From positions 605,001 to 669,000 of the forward strand of contig WAEK01000023.1 in NCBI GenBank assembly GCA_011634665.1: 64,000 bases of DNA. Direction: 5' to 3'. The translations under genes were made by a program, and so were the position numbers. Of the stretch, positions 35,171 through 46,414 are shown piece after piece. Positions within the stretch are counted from its first letter, which is position 1. Each line of letters starts with the position of its first letter. The notes beneath the pieces are model-generated. The model was not told the DNA's origin and searched no databases. It worked only from the letters and a program-made list of their open reading frames with translations. This DNA is from Mortierella sp. BCC40632 (taxonomy: Eukaryota > Mortierellomycota > Mortierellomycetes > Mortierellales > Mortierellaceae).

Positions 35171-36461
35171 CTACTGCTGTTGTGGCCGTTCCTGTGGTTG
35201 AGATTGTGATTCCGACTGAAAGTTGAGCTTGGATGGCCGTGGGAGTAAACCAAATGCTCGGACACGTTGTTCTTGATTTTTGGGAGGTACAGGGGGTGGT
35301 CTCTGTTGGTCTTGTTGCCCTTGTTGTCCTTGCTGTTGTTGTTGTCCCTTTTGGGCTTTTTCCTTTTGCTTGGCTCGCTCGATTTCCAGCTTGATCTTCT
35401 CTCCGGTTCCTTTGGGTCGTCGGAAGAGTAGCATATGAGGCTCGGGACCGTGGCGCATAAAATTGACCCATCCTGGAGACATATGGATACCTAGATCGTA
35501 GATTTTTTTTTTCATCCAAAAAGTCATTCGACAAAAAGTCATACGTCAGATCTTTGACCAGTACCCTTTTTTTTTTTACCTTGTAACAATACCCTTGTTC
35601 TTCTTTAGAGTCAAAAGTCGAAGTCAAAGTCAAAAAAAAAAAAAAAAAAAGCATATTCCATACCAATTGAGCGCCATTCGTCCTCTATTTGATTGCCAAG
35701 ACAAGGGAAAGGGAGAGAGTTGTGACCCAGTTTAGTATTCACTGAAGGGTATGCTTCTGCATTGGTAACATAAACCCGTCTTAGAAAAAAAAATACAGCT
35801 TGACATTGATCCCTCTCAACTAGATCAGCAGAGTGACACGTTATAAAAATAAATATGAAAGAAAGAATAGAAAAACTACATACCAGTCATGAGTTTCAAA
35901 CGGAGGGGTTCACCTTCCTCATTTTCGTGTAGACACGACGGGATATGCTTGAGCATACTCTTGGGCAATCCAACAATTCGATACTCAAACTCTTCGTCAT
36001 AATAATAATCTCCATAGGTCATCAATTGTTGATAGTACTTTTCTCGAACAAGAAGCCCCTGCGTCTCGGTGTTGGCAGGTCGATTCACTCGACTCTTTTT
36101 TCGAACAACACCACCACCAGGTTGGGAGACTCCTTGTTGTACTTGTTGCTGTTGTTGTTGCTGTTGTTGAGAAGTTGCATGGCTCTGCTGGGGTATCGCT
36201 TGTTGTGGTTGTTGTTGCAGAGAGCGTGCTTGAACAGGTCGCTGTGGTCGAACCTGGACATGTGGACGGTCCGAGAGATTCTCTGGGGCCGATGGTTGTT
36301 GTACATGCTGATGTTGTTTAAAATTCTCATATTCTTCCTGTTCATCCACAGTCTCTCTTGTCCTTTTTCGAACCGATGCCTCTGCAAACTCTGATTGGGA
36401 ACGTTTTTGTTCCTGCTCTGGTTGAAGTAAAGTAGAATTTTGTCTTGTCAATTGTGCACGA

Positions 36462-36492
<31 letters not shown>

Positions 36493-36943
36493 GCTGTTGA
36501 TGTTGCTGTTGGGATTGTAGCGACTGTGCTGTCGGTTGTGATTGAGAGACTCGATCGACATGTGGTTGTGGTGGTTCCGGTCTGATGGTCGGTCGCCGTG
36601 GTTGTTCTACGGCTCTTCCGCGTTGAAGGAGCTCTAGTCTTGCATCGCTCTTTAGGCCACTGACAGTCCCTGTTGCTACCATACTACTCGAAGAAGCCGA
36701 AGCAGTGTGAAGAGATCTTCGCTGGACCTGAAAGCGTTCATCTTGGTGAGCGAGTCCAGGTTGTTGCTGTTGTAGACTTGACTTGGTGACATGGTTGGCA
36801 GGGTCTTCTTGAGATGGATGATGGATGTTGGGATGGTGACTTCGGCTTGGTTGATTTGGATCCAGATTCTGGTCGTTCTGGACAAGAATGCGTTGGTGGG
36901 AGCGATCCAATGAGGAGGAGAGGGTCCTTGTAAGACGTGACAT
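35171..36943 (-). CDS. CKS1: CKS1: cyclin-dependent kinase regulatory subunit with Q-rich extensions
   Basis: Minus-strand exons 35884..36943, 35664..35684 (21 nt) and 35171..35490 join in phase to 466 aa. The Cks domain is at about 300-392: [18 protein letters not shown], then EDEWRSIG from the micro-exon and its junctions, then [23 protein letters not shown]. These are the conserved CDK-binding and phosphate-binding elements, including the hinge HGPEPH. Cks proteins bind the CDK C-lobe and tether phosphorylated substrates during the cell cycle. Ordinary Cks proteins are about 80-150 aa. Here about 300 residues rich in Gln, Ser and Pro (with a run of about 13 Gln) precede the domain in the same open frame, and a Gln/Pro tail of about 70 residues follows. 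No Met lies between about residue 95 and the domain except inside the domain itself, so a short form would need another promoter or exon. Confidence 0.92.
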
Positions 36944-37814
36944 TGGCTCTTGAATCGATCTCGGATGCTTGTTTAGTCTTGAAAGAAGCTCGCAATCTAA
37001 CAAATGCGCCCTTGTTGCTCAAAAAAAAAAAAAAAAAAAATAGAAAGAGAGAGATACTGGTGGTGGAGGGGAGGAGGAAGAGAGAACAGTAGCAGCAACG
37101 AGAGAGGGGGAAAATTTCTTTCACAGTATCACCGCCGTACTTTTTTTTTTTTTTTTTTTTTTTTTGAACCACACTGGGCCTTGGCTAGTCCTTCTCTCCA
37201 GGGGGGTAGTCGCACACCTGCCAGAGTAGCCCATGACTCCTTGTCCCCAATGGTAGCTTCAAGAGAATAAAAAAAAAAAAAAAAAGAACACACACATGGA
37301 TACATTCACAAGCCTAAAGTTGAGGACATGTTTGCTCTGTAAAAAGTCAAAGAGAATATCCAAGAAATTGTGAGAGGGTCTACCTGTGCCTGTAAGACTA
37401 CCGATCCCACTCTCAGCCTTCGTTCCAACCGAGCCAATTGCAGCCATTTCAGGTGATTGCGCCTCCAAACGACCGAAAAAGAAGATAAAAAAAAAAAAAA
37501 GTCCCTCTGAGAGAGGGCAACTATTGGCCGAGAGGTTCCACACCAAGGAGGACTGCACCTTATCCACGACATTAGCCAGGCTCGATGTATGTCCCATCCA
37601 GCGTCCATCCCACATCATATGGCTTCCAGTTTTCTTTTCCAAGTTATAAAGTAAATTTGTCCGCAGCGACTTTGGTTCATAAACTAGACCTGCCAGCTTG
37701 GGCACAAACTTTGAAATCCCTCAGTATAAATATAAAAGAGGAAAAAATAGACGAAAAGACTGTCGAGTTGAACATATTTTATTCCGTTGATTTTCTTTCC
37801 TCTATGCGACGAGT
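36944..37814. other. Intergenic: CKS1 5' region and EMC8 3' region
   Basis: Two A/T homopolymer blocks (37021-37040, 37141-37165) flank a GA/AG-rich segment next to the CKS1 start. A minus-strand frame at 37259-37705 is interrupted by a poly-F/K tract and matches nothing recognised. Confidence 0.5.
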
Positions 37815-39057
37815 CTATGCGAGCTCCTTGTTCAACAACCAATCTGCCTTGACATTCTCCAAATGTCCATCAAAGTCTGTCAGTTTGTTGTAAAGACCAT
37901 CCTGGATGGCTTTGGCCACTAGTGCTGGGCTGGTGCTGTTCTCAAGAGTAAAGAGATCGCTCTTTTCCGTGAATGCAGCCTTGTTGCCACGCCACTGTCC
38001 TTCCTTGTACTGATACGGCTGTGGGAAGAAGAAGAAAGAGCACAGAGAAAGAGTCAGAACATTTGATCCGACTTGAGAAATGGCTCTCTGATCTATGCAA
38101 AGAATGAAAGAAATAGAAAACAAAAAGATGCCCACAAAGAGGCTCTACTTACAATAAAGGCCACATCGCCCGAGGAAATGTTCTTGTTCTTGATCTGTGT
38201 TGGTAGAAGGGATGAAATCATCGTATTTGCAGAAGGTAGTTCCGCAACTATTTAGTCAGACGCTCACTAGCTCCGTAGGGGAAGACATGACAACCTTTTC
38301 GTAGGTTTATCTGTATTAAAACATACCACAATAGCAAAGGCTGATGGCTCAACATGGAGAATCTGGGTCATGATCTTTTGTCCAACAAGAGACAGAGCCT
38401 CGTCATCTGCCTTCTCGTTCGCCTCGTAGTAGCCGACGATCCGGAGTCCATTTGCTTTGCAGTGGAGATCAACCTATTCCGAACGTGGTATCGAATGATC
38501 AGGCGGGGAGAGGAGAGAGATAGGAGTTAATAGAGGCCATGACTATTGACAAGCAGAGAAGAGGTATCGCTGACATGGATCCGTCTTGGCTGATGAGGAC
38601 AAGTATGCTCCCCTTTCCTAATCCTGTGTCTCATCTGTCTTCCTTTAAGCACTGAAAAATAAAAGATGATGCCATTTCGTTCTTGCTCATCCATCCAATG
38701 CTTCCTGCGACCAAGTTTCTCCATGGCTTGTCTTTTTTTTTTTTTTTTTTTTTTCTTTTCTTTTTAGACGCGTATGAATCCAAGTAGTGAGTCTAGACAT
38801 TGTTCTTTTTTTTTTTCCCTTTGAGTATTCAGGACTGGCTAGACACGGGATTCCCTTTTTTTTTTAAAAATATATACCTGAGCCATAGCAATCTCGAGCA
38901 TGGGAGTCAATGTGTTCCAGAAATGAAAAAAGGGCACGGCCTCGACAACATTGCCCGAGGATGAGCCCTCTGCGAGAAAGACACCGTTGACAGCTGTGGT
39001 CGGGTACTTGGCAGCATGCAGCAGAGGCTTCAGGTAGGCTTTGTGTGCAAACTTCAT
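37815..39057 (-). CDS. EMC8: ER membrane protein complex subunit 8/9
   Basis: Four exons (38878..39057, 38327..38473, 38153..38194 and 37815..38018) all join in phase 0 to give 190 aa, the normal length for EMC8/EMC9. Motifs in order are AYLKPLLHAAKYPTTAVNG, VVEAVPFFHFWNTLTPMLEIA, GLRIVGYYEANEKADD, FAIVIKNKNISSGDVAFIPYQYKEGQW, and LTDFDGHLENVKADWL at the end. These match human EMC8 (AKYPHCAVNG, PMLEVAL, GYYQANE, LVDFDNHLDDIRNDW). The family has an MPN-like fold without the JAMM metal site, consistent with its absence here. EMC8/9 is the cytosolic cap subunit of the EMC, the insertase for tail-anchored and multi-pass proteins at the ER. Third exon is only 42 nt. It is divergent from the CotH gene. 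Confidence 0.92.
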
Positions 39058-39209
39058 CTTGAGAAAAAGAAAGTGTGTTCCTGATGAGATGGTCCAGTTC
39101 GTGGCGTCCGTTTAGGGTCGAAGAGAGAGAGTGTGGAATGGAACGAGGTGCTTCTTTCTTTGTCTGGCCTTGTCTTCGCGCGCCACCCCTGCTCTGTCTC
39201 GAATTTTTC

Positions 39210-39247
<38 letters not shown>

Positions 39248-40548
39248 AGTCACGTCTCTCTCTCTACAATCTAGGGTAGTGTTTGATCTAACCTGATGTG
39301 ATGCTCGTGTTCAGTAGCAACCAAAGCTTGCTCCCGTCCAACCACCAACCCACTTCAACCCTACATTCCACGCGCTCTCCCCCAAACAGACTATGACCAT
39401 ATCACTGCTCCAAGCTCCACGCCTACCGTCTGAATGGCTCCCAGGCTCTTGAATATAAAAAAGTCAGCACCAGTCTGGCTGACAGCAGATCGGAATAATC
39501 CCCCTCCCCTCTCAGAATGCCCGACCGATTAGTCCCATATACCTATTAGACCGGTAAATACCCCTTTGAGCTTACCAAAAGAGACTGGAACTGGCACCAG
39601 CCTCATGCTGGCAAATGCTCATGCCCTTGAGTCTCCTAGCGGGGCAATCCCTTTAGTCAAGAGCTCTCGCCCTGGTAATCCAACAACGGCAAACTCCGTG
39701 TAGGGATGACCTTGTCACTGCGAGATGGCAAATAAGCAACAGTTTGCAGAGAGCTGTCCAGACCGGCATGCATGGTGAGCAGGCGGGTCAAGATCAAAAA
39801 TGTAACGGGTATCTTCTCCTCTCTTGCTTTCTCTCTTTCTGTCCCCCTCTCCTTCTCTCTTTCTCTCTTTCTCTCTCGAGTCTACACCAGCAGGAGAGAG
39901 CCGTCCCCTTTCATCGAATACACATAGCCCCTCTCTCCGCTGGCTCCTCGAGCACACGACCTCAACACACGACCTCAACACACGACCCGGACATCCTTTA
40001 TCAAGTGGTGTTTCCTTTTTTTTTTTTTTTTTCTTTTTTGGAGGGATGACATATCGTTTTGACAACCAAACCGACGGTTGCCTAGCTCAGAGTTTTTAAC
40101 TACTCTCTGGTCCATTGCTCTCTTGCAGGGCCAACGCTCTTTGCAAGCCGAGTCATTTTCATTGATTGCATTGCTCAGCACTTTTTCTCCCCCTTTTTTT
40201 TTTTCCACTTGGCCACTTCCTCTTCACCATTTTTTTTTTATATATATTTTTTGCTGACCCCAATCCTACTGCTTGCTGTTTGTTCAGGTTAGCCAAGACC
40301 CGTGAATAGACAAAAGTATCATCCCAACAAACACTTTTGGGAATTTGGTAGCTCATCTCGTTCCTTCCTTTTCTTTCTTTATTTTTCACCTTCTTTCTCT
40401 CTTTCTCTTTCTTTCTCTCTCTCTTTTTTTTTTCTTTTTCTTTCTTTCTCTCTCCAACTCTCTCCTTTATTAGTTCACCATCCTACCCTTTTCAGACCAG
40501 CGACACACTCTTTTTTTTTTCCTCCTTCTTCGTCTACTCTTTGTCAGG
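39058..40548. promoter_or_regulatory. Divergent promoter region, EMC8 and CotH genes
   Basis: About 1.5 kb separates the two start codons. The CotH side has long pyrimidine tracts right up to the ATG (40355-40545). A CT tract also occurs at 39213-39245 near EMC8. A TATAAAA-like site (39451-39458) lies in unique sequence in between. No other gene is seen. Confidence 0.45.
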
Positions 40549-42508
40549 ATGAGAGTTGCGTTAGCTCCTGGTCTACTGGCACTAGCTAGCGCTGCTTTTG
40601 CAGAAGGTGAGTCTTTTATTTTGATACTCATCACCACCTCCACTATCTCCACCACTGCCTCCACCGCCACCTCCACCTCCACCTCCTCTGTCTCCAAAAA
40701 CACACACACACTCGGTCAAGGCAGCACTCTGAACAAGGATACATTCCTCTCTGCTGTTTTTATTATTTTCAATAGTGACCTACAATGTGGTCGGATACCC
40801 GAAAGCTTCGTCTGGCGCCATGGGCGTACTCATCAATGGACATGTCACCAAGCTAAAGACGTCCGATGCTACCTTCCCACTCTGGACAGGCAGTGTTTCA
40901 GACGCCTCGGACTCGACCCCTTACAAGTATGTCGACCTCAACAGTGATGGTTCCATCCAACAACAAGAACCCTTTGAACGTACCTTCCATGCGGGCAACG
41001 GAGGTTCGACATCGACCCTGAACGAATATTTTTTACGAGAAGTGACCAAGACCAATCTACCTCGAGTCCCACAGGTGTATCAATCGGTTCTTCCAGCGAA
41101 ATCAAAAGCGTTTGATGAATCCCAGATAGCGACCATCCATGTGAACGTGGATGCAGTCAAGTTCAACAAGATGCTCAAGAATCCCGAAGAAGCCGAATCG
41201 ATTCTGGTGAAATTTCGATTTATCAACTCGGATTTGATTCATAGTGTGGATCAAATCGAAATGAAATTCTCGGGAAAATCCTCCAAGGATTACAAGAAAC
41301 AATCCTTCAAGTTCAAGTTTGAGGAAAAGAAGGGTCAGACGTTTTTCGATCGACCTTCTATCAAGTTGAGATCCGAGGCGGGTGACCCGACCTTGATGCG
41401 TGAAAAGATTTATATCGATATCCTCAACTCGATCGGAATCCCTACTCAACAAGGTGCTTGGGTGACTCTTTATATCAACAATCAACTTTGGGGGATCTAT
41501 TTGATGGTGGATGATCTCGGCAAGTCCTTTCTCAAGACAACGATTCATCAGTCCAAGAATGTAGCCCTGGGTTCATTCTATCAGATGAATGCACCAGAAG
41601 AGAATCATCAGGCAGATCTCCGATACATGGGAGCCACCGCCAAGGATTATCCGGATGAGGTCTATACGAACAAGAACCTGGGCAACAATCCGGCGAATGC
41701 ACCCATGACCCAATTGATTGCCTTTATGAAAGACCTTCAATCGTTTGATCCAAATTCCAAGGATGGTATTGCGTATTGGGAAAAGAGATTGGATCTGAAT
41801 GGGTTCCTGATAACGATGGCACTCGAGTTTCTTGGAGGAGCTTGGGATTCGTATTGGTATTCTGGGTCCAACTATTTCCTTTATTTTAACCCGACCCTGA
41901 ACGTGTGGCAATGGGTTCCGACGGATTTCGATGATACTTTGGGTAAGGGAGTGTTGGAGAAACAGACAAACTACAAGGATTATGCACCTCATATGAAAAA
42001 ACAGGATCATCCCCTGGTTTCCAAACTCATCCTCCGCAACGCGGCCATCAACCAACGATTCGAGAAATTCTTGATCGAGATTCAAAAGGGAGTTTTTAAC
42101 GGACCGGCTCTTTTTGCAAGGATTGATGCTTATGAAAAGATGATTGCTGGGGATGTGGAACGGGATTTCAAGCTTGTTCGAACCAACAAGGGCAAGGTGA
42201 CCGGTTATACGATCAAGCATTTTCATCAAGGCATTGTTCGTGGGGATAACAATATGTGTCCCTTTGGTATCAAGCCTTGGATTGAAGGACGCGCCAAGGG
42301 TCTTGTGAAACGAGCTGTGATTCAAGGACCAAGTTCTGCTGCCTCGACTCATCCAGAGGCGTCCTCTACTTCAACGACCACCACAGGAGGAGGTGGTGGA
42401 GGAGGTGGTGGTAGTGGATCTGGTGCTGTTTCTTTCAAGAGTTTGGATTTGTGGGGTCATTGGTTGGTTGGTTCTATTGCTGTGGGTCTGGCTGTCATTT
42501 TTGTGTAG
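40549..42508 (+). CDS. CotH-kinase-fold surface protein with signal peptide and C-terminal anchor
   Basis: Exons 40549..40606 and 40776..42508 give 596 aa; the junction is GAA G|GTGAGT and AATAG|TG ACC. Residues 1-18 (MRVALAPGLLALASAAFA) are a classic signal peptide. The CotH domain has a characteristic order: FSGKSSKDYKKQSFKFKF, IKLRSEAGDPTLMREKIYIDIL, WVTLYINNQLWGIYLMVDD, an SYWYSGSNYFLYFNP segment and WQWVPTDFDDTLGKG, the DFDxTLG metal-binding motif. CotH proteins of bacteria phosphorylate spore-coat proteins; in Mucoromycota the family includes cell-surface proteins. A Ser/Thr/Gly-rich region (about 550-570) precedes a hydrophobic C-terminus (WLVGSIAVGLAVIFV), suggesting a GPI anchor. Substrate and activity are unknown for this member. 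Confidence 0.92.
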
Positions 42509-42816
42509 AGGAAAGATATACAAACGATCATTACAATACAAACGAATAAACATTAAAGTAAGAAAGAACGAACGAATGAACGAAAGAAAGAAAGAAGAAG
42601 AAGAAGAAAAAAAAATGGAATTCTTTTATACAAGGATTGCTTGAAAGAAGTACTCAACAACAAGAACAAGAACAAGAACAAGATAAAAAAAAAAACACGG
42701 AGTCTCTAATGTTACAAAAAAAGAAAAGAATAGAAAGATAATACCAACAAATAATAAATGAACACCTTTCTTTTTTTTTTTCCCCCCTCTCCCCTTCTGC
42801 TTTGCCTTGCTTCACT
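42509..42816. other. Convergent 3' region
   Basis: The sequence is A-rich, with gaac/gaat, gaa and aac/aag short tandem repeats at 42565-42680. No gene is seen. Confidence 0.6.
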
Positions 42817-45565
42817 TCAAGCAACATCTGCCGTGGCAACAAAGGTACTCATCCGAAGTCCAACTCCTTCCAAGTCCGCTGCTTGGATCGGTGAGAGGGC
42901 CACCAACGTTCGTTGGGAAGAAGGAGGCGGAGGAGAAGACGTGGTCATGGTAGGAGAGGTCGGAGAAGAAGAAGAATCTTGTCTCTTTGAAACTTCTTTC
43001 GAACCAATCAATCCCACATCCTCAAAACAAAGATCCTTCAGTCCCGTGGTGATGGGTAAAAGTTGGGAGGAAGGTCGAGTCTTTTGTCGAGGAGATAATC
43101 CTCCTCCTCCTCCTCCGCCACCACCTCCGCCAGGTGATCCAGTCGTACCATTACTATACCCACTTCCAAGATCTACAATGTCCAGATCATTCAGATCTTG
43201 TGCACTCAAAAAACCTTGTTGCTGTGGTTGAGGAAGCCTTGGTTGTAGTGGTGGCTGAGCATGCGATGGCCTTGGTGCAAGTGGGGGTGAATGCAAAGAG
43301 GTCATGGTCGAATGCCGTACCAATGACGATGGAGGAGGTGGTGTAAGTGCTGTTGGAGGTGCACAGGGCGTACTCAATTGATAATGCAATTCTTCAAACT
43401 CCATCATATCATAACTGTCCCCTGTCTCGGGTCGAAGAACACGAGAAGAAGAGTCCCGACGGGGATACACAAGTGGTAAAAGTGTCAAAGAGGGTTGTGG
43501 GACAGGTGGGATAGGGGAAGGCGGACTCTTGACTAGGATCTGTTCTTGTAGTGGATCGATCGCACTCTCACGAGCTCCGAATGAAAGGGAAGATCCCGTG
43601 GGACCCGATAAAGGTGAAGTAGGCGAATGATTTTGTAGTTGTTGCTGTTGCTTTTGTTGCTGTTGTTGCTGTTGTTGTTGCTGTTGTCTGACTTCTTTGA
43701 TGTTTTTGCTAATCGAAAGCTCAAAGGGTCGACCAACGGCCCCTGCTGAAGGACTCCGGTGATCAAGTCCACCAAGGGTCTCTCCAGCATCAAGTCGAGG
43801 TGACCTTGACCGCTGAAAGGCACTCGCACTATTGTTCAATCCAACGGGTGACGCCGAAGGAGACAGGGTCACCGTTGAAGGCGCAGTAATTGGTCCAATG
43901 TTGGATCCTTGTTTAGATTTGGATCCAAAAAGGCCATGAAGTATCTGATGAAATCTTCCTTTAGGACCCTGTCGTCTTTCACGTTGTTCTACCCCTGGTT
44001 GGGGTGAAGTCGCTTCGATCGACTGTACAATGGCTGGAGGTACGGGGGAAGCAGTAAGGGTGGGTGACACTGCACGAACAGGAGAAGTTGATCTGGCATC
44101 TCCACCACCACCACCATCACCACCACCACCATCACCACCACCACCACCACCACCACCACCACCAGCACGATCCATTAAAACTACACGAGAAGGTTGTCTA
44201 TGGAGAACGTTGGCGTTGAGACTTTGAAGCGATTCCAAGCCGGCTCCATGGCCGTGAATGGCCAAGCCTGGCATAGCAGGTCGAATACTCACTGTACTCG
44301 GTTCACCAATCACCAACGGTTTCATCGTCGCTGCTGCTGAAATGACCACACTATCCCGACGCGTACTCCGGTGTCTGGTCAAGAAAGAAAACCGTGAGAA
44401 GCGGCCTGGTTTCTTTTTCTCTAGAGGTGATTCACCTCTTGAAGAAGGTAATTGGAGTTGCTTTTGAAAAGTCACCATTGGTTCGCCGTGGTGACGATCC
44501 CGTTCCCGCAAAGGGGTAGCACGCCCTGTCATGGTTGGGCTGGTGGGCTGGAAGGGCCATTGACGTTTCTCGTCACTCCAGTCCATTGTATCCTGCTCCT
44601 GACGTCGTTGTGTGTTGCCAAGATTGTTATTGTTGATGTTGCTATTGTTGAGGTTGTTGTTATTGGCGGTGGTGGTATTATTAGTTGGATGATTATTATT
44701 AGTCAAAGGAGATGGTGCAGTACGGTGCTGGTCAGTGTCTCCAAGGATACCAAATCGGCATGGGATGGTGGGACTATCTGGCATTTGATCTTCCATGGGG
44801 GGACTTGTCTGTTGGTCCTTGTCATTCCTCTCGAGACTATAGCCCGAACAAAAAGAGTCGCGACGACGGGTTTGCTCTGGACTTGGGAGACGCGATATCA
44901 TTGGAGTAGGCCGAGGGAGTGCCCGAGGCAGAGCCACACGCGGATCGAGCGCGTCAGGGGTGTCGAATCCTCGAACAAGGGTGTGACAATGGTGCGGGTG
45001 CCAAGAACTGTCCTGTTGTTGTTGTTGCTGCTGCCGTTGCTGTTGCTGCTGTTGCTGCTGCTGTTGTTGTTGGAAAGGCGGTGGTTGGTAAAGTGGATGG
45101 TTTCGAGGATAATGAAGAGGATGGCGTTGCTGCCGTGATGGTTGTGATAATGGCTGTTGAAAAGGCGGTGTGTTCGAGAGAGAGGTTCCTGGGCGTAGGT
45201 CGGCGGCGCCCGCACCGTGGTGCGCCACAAGGCCCCTGAAACCTGCGGCCCTCGCTGGGAATGTCTGGTCGGGAAGCGGTAAGGGCGACGGTGAAGAGAA
45301 GGAGGGCGCATTGTGCAGGAGGATACTGAGGTCGGATTGGGTTCGACGGTGATGGTGGTGTGGGGAGGAGCGGTTTAGGTGGTCGGTATTGCCAATAGGG
45401 TCACAGGATGGCCAGAGACTGGCACCGGCGACATCGTCGTCGAGTGGGCCACGACGGAGGTCAGCGACGGAACGACAACAGGGCCGGTCTAAGGCAATGA
45501 GCTGGCGCTGCAGGTCGACGTAGACAAGGATGTGCCTCAGCTTTTCCTCACGCGACGGTGGGCTC

Positions 45566-45648
<83 letters not shown>

Positions 45649-46054
45649 TTAGTAAAAAAAAGAGAGAGAAAGAGAAAGAGAGCGGAGCCGGACAGGGATA
45701 TATGCAGATAGGATGCAGGGGCGGATAGACACCAATTTGCGCAAGGATTATTAGAGTTCAATGGCATGGAACAATGGGGATACACACGGGAATGGGTTTG
45801 GGGCACTCACGGTAATAGCCGGTTGTTGCGCAGGAGAGAGCAAGAAAGAGAGAGAGAGAGAAAGAGAAAAGAGAAAAGAGAAAAGAGAAAAGAGAGAGAA
45901 AGACAATGAGAGAAAAGAATGATAGGAAAAGAAAAAAAGAAGAAAAAAAAAAAAAACTCACCTGGAGTGTGTGTCTGCTCAGGTTTGCCTCGGACAATGG
46001 CAGCACCGTATTGGGCTGAAAGTGCCTCGACATCCTGGCAGTGAGATCTGGCAT
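42817..46054 (-). CDS. Large disordered protein of unknown function with Q, N and G runs
   Basis: Exons 45962..46054 and 42817..45564 join in phase 0 to 946 aa. Exon 1 encodes MPDLTARMSRHFQPNTVLPL and ends CAG|GTGAGT; exon 2 begins after TTCCAG. The first about 65 residues look folded (SREEKLRHILVYVDLQRQL, then CCRSVADLRRGPLDDD). The rest is low complexity: Gln runs (about 180-205 and near 640), an Asn-rich block, a Gly/Asp run of about 20 residues, and many Ser-Pro sites. A basic motif, KKKPGRFSRFSFLTRHRSTRRDS, and RDSVVI/RQPSRVV sites could be kinase targets. The end reads LEGVGLRMSTF. No known domain is recognised. Its composition suggests a scaffold or regulatory protein, but this is inference only. 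Continuity was checked across the exon by frame; two exons are the minimum model. Confidence 0.7.
45570..45645. repeat. (GA)n microsatellite in intron
   Basis: About 76 nt of pure GA (CT on the coding strand) fill the 3' part of the single intron of the 946-aa protein gene, ending six bases before the CAG acceptor. Confidence 0.88.
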
Positions 46055-46316
46055 AGCTCTGTGCCGGAGTGACCCGGTCGCTGGTCCTGCTTCGCGACAC
46101 ACGGTGCAGCCACACGCGCGCGCAAGCTCTAGTTCCCTAGGTGCCCAGGTGCCCAGGGTACTTGCCTCGCTAAGGCGCTCAGTGGTGTAGGTATCCTCGG
46201 AAGGGGGGAGCGAACGCCGGAAGGGGGGGAGGAAGAGTTTTAGGCTGATCAGCAGAAAGGAGAGAGAGAGAGAAAGAGAGTGAGAGAGAGAAAGAGAGAG
46301 AAAGAAAAAAAAGGTG

Positions 46317-46350
<34 letters not shown>

Positions 46351-46376
46351 GTGTGAGAGAGAAAAAGAGAGTATGA

Positions 46377-46414
<38 letters not shown>

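Noticed and set aside
37259..37705. Minus-strand 148-codon frame next to EMC8
   Set aside because: It is interrupted by a poly-Phe segment from a T-run, lies where the EMC8 3'UTR is expected, and no family was recognised.
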